A stretch of DNA of 5,412 nucleotides, taken from contig CAYXDX010000090.1 of NCBI GenBank assembly GCA_964463865.1, forward strand, positions 1-5,412. The letters run 5' to 3'. Below, piece by piece: positions 5,370 through 5,412 of the stretch. The notes under the pieces are model-generated. The model made no database searches, was not told where the DNA came from, and saw only the letters and a program-made list of their open reading frames with translations. Numbering within the stretch: the first letter of the stretch is position 1; the number at the start of each line of letters is the position of its first letter. Position numbers and translations under genes: made by a program. The stretch comes from Ferroglobus sp964463865. Lineage in GTDB: Archaea; Halobacteriota; Archaeoglobi; Archaeoglobales; Archaeoglobaceae.

Positions 5370-5410
5370 GTCGTAAAGTGTTCGCTCGGCAAGTAAATCT
5401 TTTTCGAAAA
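5370..5410 (-). promoter_or_regulatory. Weak promoter with palindrome upstream of GH130
   Basis: On the minus strand AGATTTACTT (5400-5391) is a poor TATA-like element centred about 25 bases before the ATG at 5369, the same spacing as the other promoters here, which would give a leaderless message. Immediately upstream, 5401-5410 is a perfect 10-bp palindrome, TTTTCGAAAA, covering the BRE position. No Shine-Dalgarno sequence is visible before the ATG. If genes lie upstream on the same strand beyond the window, this region may instead be an internal spacer. Confidence 0.35.
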
Positions 5411-5412
5411 GT

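Overview
This window looks like the chromosome of a hyperthermophilic euryarchaeon, most plausibly an Archaeoglobales relative (Archaeoglobus/Ferroglobus/Geoglobus type). The archaeal part is well supported. It carries the gamma subunit of archaeal initiation factor aIF2 and an archaeal Holliday junction resolvase (Hjc). Its promoters have TTTATATA / TTTAAATA box A elements placed about 25-30 bases before the start codons, the arginine codons are mainly AGA/AGG, and the proteins are rich in Lys, Glu and Arg. The Archaeoglobales placement is an inference, based on the resemblance of the PIN protein and the radical SAM protein to families I associate with A. fulgidus (AF0591-like and AF0577-like). 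It needs a search to confirm.

Layout. Bases 1-86 hold a compact promoter and ribosome binding site for a minus-strand gene that lies off the left edge. A perfect 10-bp direct repeat flanks its TATA box. Next, on the minus strand, is a radical SAM/SPASM enzyme (87-1217) with an N-terminal domain resembling PqqD-type peptide-binding (RRE) domains. A 139-bp divergent intergenic region (1218-1356) carries one promoter facing each way. On the plus strand follows a tight three-gene cluster: aIF2 gamma (1357-2577), a PIN-domain nuclease whose start lies inside aIF2 gamma (2544-2960), and Hjc (2960-3358), whose ATG overlaps the PIN stop as TGATG. Convergent to this cluster, and overlapping the hjc stop by 3 bp, is a minus-strand two-gene operon. 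It reads a GH130-family glycoside phosphorylase/hydrolase (5369-4401) and then a GT-B glycosyltransferase (4404-3355), joined by an ATGA overlap.

How the genes work together. The plus-strand cluster is informational: translation initiation, probable rRNA or RNA processing, and recombination. The right-hand operon is a glycan module, with one enzyme that transfers sugars and one that cleaves or phosphorolyses mannosides. The radical SAM gene is the best candidate for an incompletely described system. It looks like a peptide (RiPP-type) maturase, but no precursor peptide is visible inside the window. The adjacent gene just off the left edge, with its repeat-flanked promoter, is the first place to look.

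The window is almost fully coding. There is no gene-free stretch above 300 bases, and I saw no tRNA, rRNA, CRISPR array or insertion sequence.
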